Assembly: GCA_018881555.1 (NCBI GenBank) | Contig: JACAXG010000071.1 | Span: 701,870 to 765,869 of the forward strand | Length of the DNA: 64,000 bases | Direction: 5' to 3' | Origin: Amblyornis subalaris | Taxonomy: Eukaryota > Chordata > Aves > Passeriformes > Ptilonorhynchidae | Part shown: positions 54,726 through 64,000 of the stretch, in pieces | Numbering within the stretch: position 1 is the first letter of the stretch | How the letters are laid out: every line of letters begins with the position of its first letter | The notes under the pieces: generated by a model | Database searches by the model: none | The model's input: only the letters and a program-made list of their open reading frames with translations | What the model was told of the DNA's origin: nothing | Translations under genes and position numbers: made by a program

Positions 54726-55789
54726 GTACGTCTTCCGCCTGCGGACGGGAGGGGACTGGAATATCCCGAGCCAAGAGGATGGCTGGGAACGGGGAAAAGC
54801 AGCAGCTTGATCCTCTGCGAGGGTGTTTGATGTGGAAGCATCGGCGCTGGCTGAGCTTTTCCTCACCCGCTGGAGCATCAAATCCCCACGCCTGAGCGTG
54901 GAGGATGCTCCGGGGGGAAAGTTCTCCTTTGTGTTTTAAGAGCGTTTCCGAATGCCGTGGAAATATTTCTATTTTTTCGGCCCCGATTTCTCCGGGAAAA
55001 GTGCTTAACGCAGCGGGACTTTGCTGGAGAGGAAGGGATTTAAGGAAACGCCCTTGATTAAGTGCCCTGCTGAGAGATGGTCCCAAAAAGTCCTTCCGCT
55101 CGTGCCAGCTCTTCCCGGCGCTGTTGAGTGACATCCNAGCATCATTCCTGTTTTTTCCGAGNGGNCTCANTGCCTGGGATTCTCTTTGGGACAGGGCAGG
55201 GCTGCCTGTGGGGGATCCATGTGCTGGCACCCTGCCTAGCCAAAGAAACAGATCCTTCCTGTGACAGCAGCCTGAAGTTTTTATTAATAATAATTATTAT
55301 TACTACTCCAAAGTGGAGCTGCGTTCCTGTGAAGCGGCCGGCTCAATCCNAAGTTTCTTCCTTTTCTTCAAAAGGAATTTTTTTTTTTTTTTTTTAAATT
55401 TCTTTTCCTTCCTGAAGTTCAAAACAGCAGCAGGAGCAGGCTGCAGAGAACATATCAAAGACCAGGAGGCCGAGGCGCCTCCGCACATCCCTGTGCACCC
55501 GCCCATCCCTCTCGGAGCCGGTTCCGAGCGCATCCTTTCCGAAGGCAGCAAGTGGCACCTGGAGCAGGGAGTTTTTTTCTCGGATGACTTGTTTGCAAGC
55601 CTGGCTTGAGCTAAGCCCCGGGGCTGCTTTGCATTCACCTGTCTCTCAGCCCTTCTCNCCGCAGCTGGAGCAGAGCTCGTCTCCTCCATCTCCTCCCAAT
55701 AAAAATGCATGGAGTTGGCTTTTTCCAAATAACTTGGTTTTTTTTCCGAAGCGACGATGGAGTCGGAGCTACTTTTCGAGGAGGCTGAT

Positions 55790-55835
55790 CCCCCTCCTCC
55801 TCCTCCTTTTCCTCCTCCTCCTCCTCCTCCTGCAG
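55790..55835. repeat. CCT triplet run
   Basis: Repeated cctcct with a tttt interruption, then ctgcag. A simple microsatellite. The serine/glycine open frame on the other strand is a by-product. Confidence 0.95.
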
Positions 55836-56235
55836 CCCTTGTGGTTTGGCTGTAGTTATCTCGCGTGCCAGCTGCCGGCAGGAAAATTCTGCTGCCTAAG
55901 TAATATCCATCAAAAGCCGGTGCTTCCATCGGGAGGAGAGAGCGGCATGAGGGGAGCGTTGGCTCTCCAGGGCTTTTCTCTTTCCTCCTGCTGGCTTGGC
56001 TCTGCAGAGGCTCCTCCATGAGGAGAGGGGAGGGTCCCTCCGAGCTCTGGGCTGGGGACGTGGGCTCTGCTGGAAATGGCAGGAAATGAATTCCCTGTCT
56101 TCCCGTTGGGGTTGCTTTGGGTTTGGTTTAGAGGTGGGGTTGATGGGATGAGTATTTCCAGCCTGGAAGGGCCGGGATCTGCTGGATGCTGGTGCTCAGG
56201 TCACGCCTTTCATGGCTCTGAGTTTGGGCTGCTGC

Positions 56236-56460
56236 TTNCATAGAACCTCAGAATTCTTTAGATTGGGAAAGATCCTCAAGATCATGGAGTCCAACCATTC
56301 CCCCAGCACTCCCAAGGCCACCANTGACCCACATCCCCANGTGCCACATCCACATGGCTCTAAATCCCTCCAGGGATGGGNACTCCNCCACTGCCCTGGG
56401 AGCCTGTGCCAGGGCTGGACAGCCCTTTCCATTAAGAAATTTTCCCTAATATCCTAATTT
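56236..56460 (-). mobile_element. CR1 fragment of the second type, antisense
   Basis: catagaacctcagaattctt, gatcatggagtccaaccatt, gtgccacatccacatggctc and aattttccctaatatcctaa. Confidence 0.92.
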
Positions 56461-57336
56461 TTCGTCCCTGGGCATGGTCATGGTGTTTGGATGCAGGGGG
56501 CTTGGGATTCCGGGCTGGATGCTGCCACTGCTCTGCTTCACTCACACTGGCATTGGTATGGAGCCAAGGGGGCAAAATTCCTTATCCANTGAGAGGAAAA
56601 CAAAACCTAGGGATAAAAATGAACCCAAAGCTCTCCCTTTGCTGCTCTTCCAGCCTTGTTTAAATTCCTGTTTTGTGCAACACCTCGGGAGCTGTGGAGT
56701 TTCAAAAGCTCCGTTGCCAGACGTCGGGAAAAGAGAAAAACAAGCCAAAATAAGGGAACAGCTGGAAAACTTCCCAAATAAGTCAGGAACGTGCTGGCGT
56801 GTGCAGAGCTCCTTCTTTCCCTCTCTGGTCCTGCTCAAATGAAATCAAATAAGTCCCAGCTCAGTGGTTCCTGTTGCTGTTTCTTTCTTAATATTCCCCA
56901 AAGGTTTCTTTTTTTCCCGTGAAATACTAGAAGCGGGTAAACTGTTGGGGAATGTGGGAGCATCCAAGCATCCTTTGCTGTGTCTTTCCTCCAGCACAGA
57001 TGTAACCTGGGAGCAGAGGTATTTTTATATTAAAGCATTTCTTATTAANTCCCCCCCTCGCTCTCCTCCGGCGGCTCCCCTGGGTCTATAGCGCCGACTG
57101 TCACCATGGTATCCGAGCTGCTTCCCTATAAATCCTTATCCCGGCAAATAATGAACTTCCAGGGATCTGGCATTTATCACTTTGGGGGGTCCAAATGATC
57201 CTCTTTAATTGAATGGCTGTTTATGTGGATGGGAAGCACAAAGCACTGGGGAGTGACGGAATGTGTCCTGTGACCGCCAGGCTGCTGGCTCGGGATGATC
57301 CCTGCTCCTGAGGTGGGAGCTGGGGCTTCAGCTGGG

Positions 57337-57863
57337 GAAATGTTGGCCATCAANGTAGAGGTGTTGGCCACCAGTGTAAAGGTGTTGGCCACCAGTGTAG
57401 AGGTGTTGGCCACCAGTATAGAGGTTTTGGCCATCGGTGTAGAAGTTGTGGCCACCAGTGTAGAGGTGTTGGCCACCAGTGTAGAGGTTGTGGCCATCAG
57501 TGTAGAGACAATGACCATCAATGTAGAGGTCATGGCCATCAGTGTAGAGACAATGACCACCAATGTAGAGGTTGTGGCCACCACTGTAGAGGTAGTGGCC
57601 ATCCATGTAGATGTGATGGCCACCATTGCAGAGGTGATGGCCATCACTGCAGAGGTGATGACCACCAGTGTAGAGACAATGACCATCAATGCAGAGGTGA
57701 TGGTCATCAGTGTAGAAGAGATGACCATCAATGTAGAGGTGATGGCCACCAGCGTAGAGGTGATGGCCATCGGTGTAGAGGTGATGACCGTGAATGTAGA
57801 CACAACGACCATGACTGTAGAGGTGATGGTCATCAGTGCAGAGATGATGACCTTCAATACTGA
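57337..57863. repeat. 21-bp minisatellite, about 25 units, open in three frames
   Basis: Units of the form tgtagaggtgttggccaccag, with gatggccatca and gacaatgaccatca variants, repeat with a 21-bp period. Since 21 is a multiple of three, a unit without a stop stays open. The + strand reads as VEVLATS-like heptads (open 57295-58053). The - strand has two frames with HHLYTDG-like and STLMAIT-like heptads. Splice borders, homologues and an upstream promoter are all lacking, so I do not call a gene. Confidence 0.93.
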
Positions 57864-58439
57864 GAGAGGGGTAAAAAAACCCCAAGGGATGGAAGAAGGA
57901 CGAGGCTGTTTTCCCATGGAACAGCAAAAAAACACCGAGAGGCAGCGCTCCAGCTCTTCCTCCCTCAGCCCGAATTGTTCCTCGGCGAGTCGCCTTGGCT
58001 TTGCTCCCGCTGCTGATGTCTCCAGCCCACGTTGGGAAATGCAGAGTGTTTAGAAAGCAATTTGGGATTTGGCTTGCTTGGCTGAACACTTCAAAAACTC
58101 ATTTTGAATTGAGAGTGGCATCTGCAGCGGGATGGGGCCGGGCCTGTCCTGGTGCCGGGCCTGTCCTGGTGCCGGGAAAGGCTGTGGATGTGCCATGGGA
58201 TGAGTTGCATTCCTGAGGACCCCCAGAAGGATCTTTGCGCCTCCGTCCCTGCCACCTCTCAGCTCCGGATGTCATTTGGTCACCTCATGGCACCATGGGG
58301 CACGTGCCATCAACCCGCTCCGCCGCCCGGCGGGATGGAAAAGTTCGGGAGGAGAAGGCAAGAATTCCTTTATGAATCCGCACTTCAGCGCTGAATAAAC
58401 CGGGATCCATCCGAAGATGCCAATCACCTGCCTTGTTTT

Positions 58440-58800
58440 TGGTGTCGAGCGTGGGCGTTTCGTGGCCTTGTCATCCCCAGCCGCNTCCCTCGGAGCCGCG
58501 CTCGGCGGGGACCTCTCCGAGCGGAGCGGCGGAAGGCGCCGCGCGTGCCCCGGGCGCCGCTCTTTGTCCTGCCCGAATGGGGAGCGATTGGCGGCGGGCT
58601 CGGAACGAGGAGAAGCGGGACTGTTGAGCTCTGCCGTGAAAAGGTTCTGCAGGTGGTGGCTGAATGGGCTCAGGTGCTGCATAAAAGGTATCGACCGGGC
58701 TTTGTCTCCGCGTTGGCAGCTCCTTATCCAGCGGGGAACGTCGGATGCGCCGGGGCGGCGGGCGCTCGGTGAATTCACTCGGAGCCGTTATTCATCGAGG
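58440..58800. promoter_or_regulatory. CpG-dense segment with a TATA-like word
   Basis: A CpG-rich, repeat-free stretch within the intron that splits the kinase domain, followed by CATAAAAGG near 58680. It could be a small CpG island or internal promoter. No initiating exon can be shown. Confidence 0.25.
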
Positions 58801-59889
58801 CGAGGGGAGAAGCACCTGGGCTGCTCTGATGGCCCTGCCAGGGTCTGAGGAGCAGAGGTGACACGCCCGTGGGCTGGTGCCACCACCCCGGGCCTGGCTG
58901 CTCTCCTTGTGCCGGGGTTTGTGCTGGCTCCATCCGCTGCCGCCTGTAAATGAAGTGGAAAGATGGGAATCTCGTCAGTAAAGGGCTGCAAGCTCCGCTC
59001 TCGGGGTTATCTCAGCGGCTCAGACAGGCAGAAATGTGAGGATTTTCCTCTAAACAGCCCTTTCCCNGGAAAACAGCTGATCTTAACTCGCTTTAGGGCT
59101 GGAATCCGACCCCGTTCCCGCTCTAATCCACTCATTGCATTTCCAATGTCAATTTGTGACCGATTCAGATCGCAGGCAACTGGCTGTAATGTTTTTTTTT
59201 CTGGGAGAAAATGTGTTTGCCGGGGATTGGGAAGGGCTGGGGGAACTCCTCTGTGTGCAGGCAGGTCGTGGAGGTGACAGAAATGTTGTTGTGNAGCAGA
59301 GCTTAAATTTTTGTGGGTTTATGTAGCAAATTAGTGCAGGAAAATGTGCTGGAAAAGGTGGTGGAAGGGGAATTCATGTCCATCGTTATTCTGCACACTT
59401 CGATTCGTTCCGGTTACAGGAACCCAAGGGTTTTATCACTGATTTCCAAGTGCTTGGATCCTAATCTTCAGCAAATTCCTATTTGACTGCAGCCAAACTG
59501 TTGCAGGTGATGGGAAGATGGTTTAGAGGGAGATCGTGTTCGTGTGGCAGCTGCCTCAGGGCTAAATCCAGCTGGGATGCTCAGGNATGTGCTGGGACAC
59601 CTGAGCAAGGAAAACCATCCCTGAGGAGGCATTTGCTGCCCTAAAATCCTCCCTGCAGCTCACTCTTGTCCAGCAGGACTGATTCCAACACACCCAGTGA
59701 GGAAATACTTGGAAGGATGCTGTTGTCTTTCCAAAACCTGTGGGGTACGGGATCGACCCCATTCCTGTTTTGCTGCTTATCCTGAAAATTCTGCTCTCTG
59801 CTCATGGNGGGATGTGGAGCTTCTGGTTTAGGAGCAGGAGGATCCTTTGTATTCATGAGCTCCTGGAGTTTGGGGTTCTTCTGAGTTTT

Positions 59890-60003
59890 GTGACTCATGG
59901 ANTGGTTTGGGTTGGGAGGGACCTTAAAGCTCATCCCATTCCACCCCCTGCCATGGGCAAGGACACCTTCCATTATCCCATGTTTCTCCAAGCCCCATCC
60001 AAG
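59890..60003 (-). mobile_element. CR1 3' fragment, antisense
   Basis: ggtttgggttgggagggacc, cattccaccccctgccatgg and tatcccatgtttctccaagc. It is directly joined to a sense copy. Confidence 0.9.
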
Positions 60004-60102
60004 GCGTCCCTGCCCATGGCAGGGGGCTGGAACAATATGGTCCTGAACGTCCCTTCCAANCCAAACCATCCTACGATTCCGTTCGATGATTCTGTGATTA
60101 TT
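60004..60102 (+). mobile_element. CR1 3' tail, sense, joined head to head with the previous piece
   Basis: tccctgcccatggcaggggg, cgtcccttccaa and aaaccatcctacgattccgt, with a repeated gatgattctgtgatt tail. Confidence 0.9.
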
Positions 60103-61040
60103 TCCACCCCAAAATGACAAAACCTCTCCCAGGGGGACAAATCCAGCACGGCGNGTGCTGGCATTCCCGGGGCCGGAGGAACTGGGCGAGGGGAAAGCAG
60201 CGGAGCCGAGCTGGGGAGAGCAGCTGAATGAAACCCTGGAACTTTCAATTTGTCAACCAGAACGGAATCAAATGAACATCTGCGGNCACCGCGGCCTCTT
60301 TGACGAGCTGTGTGCCGGGTGTTTTATTTCCCAGGCACAGGTATCCAGTCTCATCTTTCCAAAGTTGCCTGGAATGAGCGTGGGCGGATAGAGAAAAGCA
60401 AAAAAAAAAGAGCCCTTTTTTTAGTGGGCGGCAGTCGAGGCAGCAGCCACCCACGTACTCCATTATGATATTCAAATGTCAATATATTTTTAATTGGTTT
60501 ATATCCATCTCTCCCCCCCCCTCCCACCCTGCCCCATCCAGCTGCCTTTGGTAATTAAGGCTCTGTAAATAGATTTTACTGTAATTGGTACGAGAAGGAA
60601 AATTGGAGGACATTGTACAGTGCATNGGGTTGGGTTGGGGGATTTTTTTTTTTCTCCCCCTCCCTGTCTTTCCTCTTTTGACTCATTTTCCATCTGTGAG
60701 CTTTGTATCCCGAGNGAGGGGGCGGGAGCCGCGGCCAGTTCAGCACAAAAACTCGGAAGCNGGAGGACCGGGCGGTTTGTTCAGGGCTGGGGCACGGGGA
60801 AAAAACCAGGAGCCAGCCCAGGTTATCCCTGCTGGCACCACGGTGGTGCCACCAGCACACGCCAGGAGCAGCGAGAGCTCCCTCCCAGTGCCAAACTGGG
60901 AGAGCCCCCGGTTTCCCTGCGGAATCTTCACTCTGCCTTGAGCCGAGGCCAATTCTTTATGGTTCCCTGCTTTATGATTTGGGGCTGTTCCCCCGGGAGG
61001 GTTTGTAACTCTGCTTTTTCCCTTTTCCTGTTCTTCCCAG

Positions 61041-61137
61041 CCTGTGTAAAGGACGGACGCTCTACTCCGTGGTGAGAGACGCCAAAATTGTCCTGGATGT
61101 CAACAAGACGAGGCAGATAGCACAAGAAATCGTGAAG
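61041..61137 (+). CDS. KSR2: KSR2 window exon 14 (pseudokinase hinge to alpha-E)
   Basis: 97 nt. C completes serine, then LCKGRTLYSVVRDAKIVLDV and NKTRQIAQEIVK, ending on a codon. It covers the hinge and the alpha-D and alpha-E helices of the kinase fold. The CKGRTL phrase is the KSR/RAF-family post-hinge signature. The next exon should begin GMGYLHAKG, and I do not find it before the window ends. The acceptor is cttcccag and the donor is AAG followed by gtacgg. Confidence 0.97.
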
Positions 61138-64000
61138 GTACGGTCTGGGGGGGTCTGGATCCAGCAAAAACTCATCCAAGAGCCCGATCCAGTCATTCTG
61201 GGGAGCGGGAGAGGAGTAGCCAAGGATTCTGGGCAGGATAGAACTCCTTGGTTTTAAAATCCAGATCTCTTGGACCTCTCTCATGTGGCTGAATTGGGGT
61301 GGCACCAAAGCTTCCATGGGCTCCCCATGCTTGGGGCTCATCCTGGCTATGGCTCCTCTTCCCCATTGGAATTTCAGGTGTTTAAGTCCAGCATTGCTGC
61401 TGTGAGTGAGTTGCTGGTTGGATATTCCTCTCCTCTTGGAAAAAAAATTAATAATCAACGAATTATGGAATTATTTGGGTGGGAATGGACATTAAAGCTC
61501 ATCCCGTTCCACCCCTTGCCATGAGTAGGGACACCTTCCACTATCCCAGGTTGCTCCAAGCCCCGTCCAACCTGGTCTTGGACACTTCCAGTGATGGGAA
61601 ATCCACTTCTCCATCAACCTGCTGTCAATAATCAATAATCAATAATTTTCCATGTCTCTGTAGCAAAATCATTCCCAGAGCCAAGGCTCCCGGAGGGATC
61701 AGCGCCCTGGTGCCACGAGGCAAAGCTCACGTACATTTTCCAGAGCTGAAAAAGCTTTTCCTTTCCCAGAGACGACTCCGAGTGCATCTTCCACACTTCA
61801 GACACGACCTGGGGAGGATCCTCACGTGNCCGGGTGGAGCGGCCGGGAATGCGGGTCCTGAGCCATCACAGCTTCCCGCGGGATGCCGGCAGCGGCACTG
61901 AGGTGTTGAGCTGCCTGCCAGAGCAGGGTTGGACTGTGATTCCAAACATATTCATCACCCAAAGGACGGGGCACGTGTCCTGCCACAGGAGCCGTGACAC
62001 TGCCCCCGTGCCCCGCTCAACACTTCCACCCCGGAGCCCAAACCCGGAGCTGATCCCACATTTCACTGGGGGAAAATAACNCAAAATAAGGTTCTTCTGG
62101 CAGATCTTGACCCCCCTTAAATAGCCAAATCCAGGTTATAAAGCAGAATACGGATGGTGCCTTTTCNTGGACAGTGCTTAGGCTGTCTCCTATTAAATGG
62201 CCTATTTTGCATTTATTTAGAGCCAGTTTTAACTTTTAAGTTTAAATTCCTTCAGTTCACCTGAAGTCTCCGGGCAGGAGCTGACAGGTGAGCACAGACT
62301 GGACCCTTTGTGAGGGGCACCTTGGAGCCACAGCCTGAACTGGNGGTGCCTGAGCCAGCCCAGAGCCTCTCCCGTCTTAACTCCTACTTTTGATCCATAT
62401 TTTCTTTCCCCTTTTTAGATACGGATTTGTCCCGCTGAGCAAACACTTGAAGCATCACGGTTTAGCCTCATATTTTTCCCCCTGTTTTGTGCTCAGGGTT
62501 TTTGCCTTCCAGATGTTCCCAGCGGGAGGGGACGGCTCAGCTCAGCCCCTTTCTCTGTGTGGGTTCATTGCTCCGCGTGGGTTCCGAGGAGGAGGCTGAG
62601 AGATCCTTNTTTTCTGCAGCCAGGGCCTGTTTGGAACAGGTTGGAAACCTCCAACTCTNTGGCGTTGAGAGGCAGAGGGACTCTGTATCCACCCCAGATC
62701 CCTGGAGGAATTAGCAGAGCTCCAAAGGCTCCGACGGGCGCAGAGCCCAGGCTCTCCCTGTGCACCGAAGGGAATTCCTGAAGAAGCCCAATCCGGCCAC
62801 AATNCCACGACCCAACCACGTGGCCCATTCCTGCTGGGGAGCAGCTTCCCAGCCTTCCCACCTCTCCACGCCAACCTCCAGNAGACGTTTTGGTGGACTG
62901 GGAGGTGGCGGGTGTTGGGAAGCGAAGGAAAATCCCAGCTCCTTGNTTTGGGTGGGCATGGCGCTGGATCTCCTGGAGGAGCTGGAGGCAGGACCAGGCA
63001 GAAGCTCTGGCACAGAAGTTGTTTGATTTTATCCTTTCAGTCCTGGAATGTGACGGGAGAGCTGCTCAGTTTATTGGATTAGCGGGTGCCAGGGCTCTGG
63101 TTATCCCGAGCTCCTCCGGAGGCGAGGGAGGCTTTCTCCAGGGAGCGGTGCCGGCAGAGGGAGCTGGCCTTTCACACACGCCGGCCAGCCCGGCTGGTGG
63201 AGGCATTCCCGGGCCCAGAGTGTTTCCTCAGGGATCATCCCAGGGGCCGAGGTGGCAGGGCTGGAATTTNCAGTGGGATCTGTGTGGAGCGGGGTGAGGG
63301 ATTTGGGGTTGCCTGGAGAAAGCCTCCNGCAGAGGCCTGGCTGTGTTTGATGATTCCATGGAGATGAGCTCCCGGCTGGATGTGCGAGCAGGTCCTGCTG
63401 CTGCTCCCTGATCCCATCACCCTCAGAGTATTCCCATGGCTCCGGGGCTCCTCCTGTCCCACGGATGCTCAGTGCTCTGCACTGTACTTTGGTGGGAACA
63501 CTGGAATGTTGTTCCCTGCTCAATCCTGGCACTTTGTGGAGGCGACAGTGACGTCTGAGAGCAGATTTTTAAATCCTATCATTATTTCATGTGCTGGGAA
63601 CTGGAGACCCCTAATTAATCCCAGTGCCTGGAATGGTCCTGGCATCTCAGGGCCAGCCCCAAATCCTTTCCTTCCTCCAGCATCCCTTGGCAGAGGCTCT
63701 TTCGGATTTTCTTGCCACGGGATGCAGTGAACCCCCCNTAACTTGCTGGGTTTGGGTGTTTTTCAGTTTGGCTTCCCACTTTTTTCCAGATGGTGGAATT
63801 CGGATTGTGTCTTCTGGCTCCACATCAGCCTCCGGCTTAAAAATAAATTCTTCTCCCGCAGCCTGCGTGGTTAATGACGATAGATGAAAAGACGAGGCTT
63901 AGGATGGATGGATTCCCATGGAATCCCAGTTAATAAATCCCCCTTTTTGCCGGTGACAGACAACCAATATTCCCTCTTAAGCAACGCTTTGCCAGGCTGT
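61138..64000 (+). other. KSR2: Intron after window exon 14
   Basis: 2.9 kb to the window edge. It holds one antisense CR1 piece (61452-61612). 62090-62420 is AT-richer and single-copy. The remainder shows nothing that I can support. Confidence 0.8.
61452..61612 (-). mobile_element. CR1 3' fragment, antisense
   Basis: aattatggaattatttgggt, catcccgttccaccccttgc and tatcccaggttgctccaagc. Confidence 0.92.

Larger units (their letters stand above)
48697..61040 (+). other. KSR2: Intron between window exons 13 and 14 (12.3 kb)
   Basis: It contains CR1 pieces at 48.9, 50.6, 51.7, 53.9, 54.1, 56.2, 59.9 and 60.0 kb, and a triplet CCT run near 55.8 kb. It also contains an AT-rich candidate element (54.54-54.72 kb), the 21-bp minisatellite (57.34-57.86 kb) and a CpG-dense stretch (58.44-58.8 kb). 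52035-53885 and 58800-59890 hold nothing else that I can support. Confidence 0.85.
5926..61137 (+). other. KSR2: KSR2 gene, partial: 14 internal coding exons and their introns
   Basis: Kinase suppressor of Ras 2 is a cytoplasmic/membrane scaffold pseudokinase that assembles RAF, MEK and ERK and is linked to calcineurin and AMPK signalling (family knowledge). Fourteen exons were found by reading translated segments against the remembered human KSR2 protein. All junctions are GT-AG and the phases agree at every join, giving 699 codons without a stop. KSR2 is favoured over its paralogue KSR1 because of the KSR2-type linker (exon 4), the LSVP motif, the YKQQFIFP segment and the DIERDNEDQ kinase segment. 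The exon with the start codon (about 60 residues) and the exons after the first half of the kinase domain are not in the window. Intron sizes run from 272 bp to 13.7 kb. Confidence 0.97.

Noticed and set aside
55313..56021. Open frame with Gly/Ser-rich stretch near the CCT run
   Set aside because: It is explained by the microsatellite. It contains several unsupported segments and lacks splice borders in either orientation.
5926..61137. Assignment to KSR1 rather than KSR2
   Set aside because: The exon 4 linker, LSVP motif, YKQQFIFP segment and DIERDNEDQ kinase segment match KSR2. KSR1 has different sequence at each of these points.
61138..64000. Next kinase exon (expected start GMGYLHAKG)
   Set aside because: I searched the forward frames by eye and found no match, so the exon must lie beyond the window.

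Overview
The window is a stretch of vertebrate, almost certainly avian, genomic DNA. It lies wholly inside one protein-coding gene, KSR2 (kinase suppressor of Ras 2), read on the + strand. The case for a bird rests on 33 fragments of CR1 LINEs in both orientations (two sequence types), GC-rich introns and short gene spacing. The abundant, fairly uniform CR1 copies would suit a songbird, but that part is inference. No bacterial-style genes, CRISPR arrays, complete transposons, tRNA or rRNA genes were seen.

I find 14 internal coding exons totalling 2,097 nt (699 codons). They join in one uninterrupted frame, with matching intron phases and GT-AG borders throughout. In order they encode the N-terminal helical CA1 region (5926-6697), the proline-rich CA2 region with a 14-3-3-type serine site (14464-14953), a KSR2-specific linker with a calcineurin-type LxVP motif (28632-36255), and the atypical zinc-binding C1 domain CA3 (36186-39346). 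After these come the Ser/Thr/Pro-rich CA4 region with the FxFP ERK-docking motif (40803-47548) and the N-lobe plus start of the C-lobe of the pseudokinase domain (48329-61137). The first about 60 residues and the rest of the kinase domain lie outside the window. The encoded protein is a scaffold that brings RAF, MEK and ERK together.

The rest is intron. 1-660 is a degenerate minisatellite. 3.4-3.75, 7.87-8.17, 21.36-21.73, 33.1-33.5 and 58.44-58.8 kb are CpG-dense pieces. 12.3-12.43 kb has paired octamer motifs around a CCAAT box, followed by a 550 bp AT-rich island. 18.78-19.55, 29.54-30.03 and 57.34-57.86 kb are minisatellite or polypyrimidine blocks. Several AT-rich, transposon-free islands (10.56-10.81, 34.28-34.56, 54.54-54.72 kb) look like conserved non-coding elements.

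The most interesting points are these: a tandem 3' splice site at window exon 8 that seems to have lost its upstream AG, removing two codons; a well-formed but frame-breaking 17-nt micro-exon candidate at 39636-39652; an inverted CR1 pair with a perfect 30-bp stem just upstream of window exon 3; a tandem 329-bp duplication within CR1; and a 21-bp minisatellite open in three reading frames over more than 250 codons. I see no convincing new multi-gene system here.
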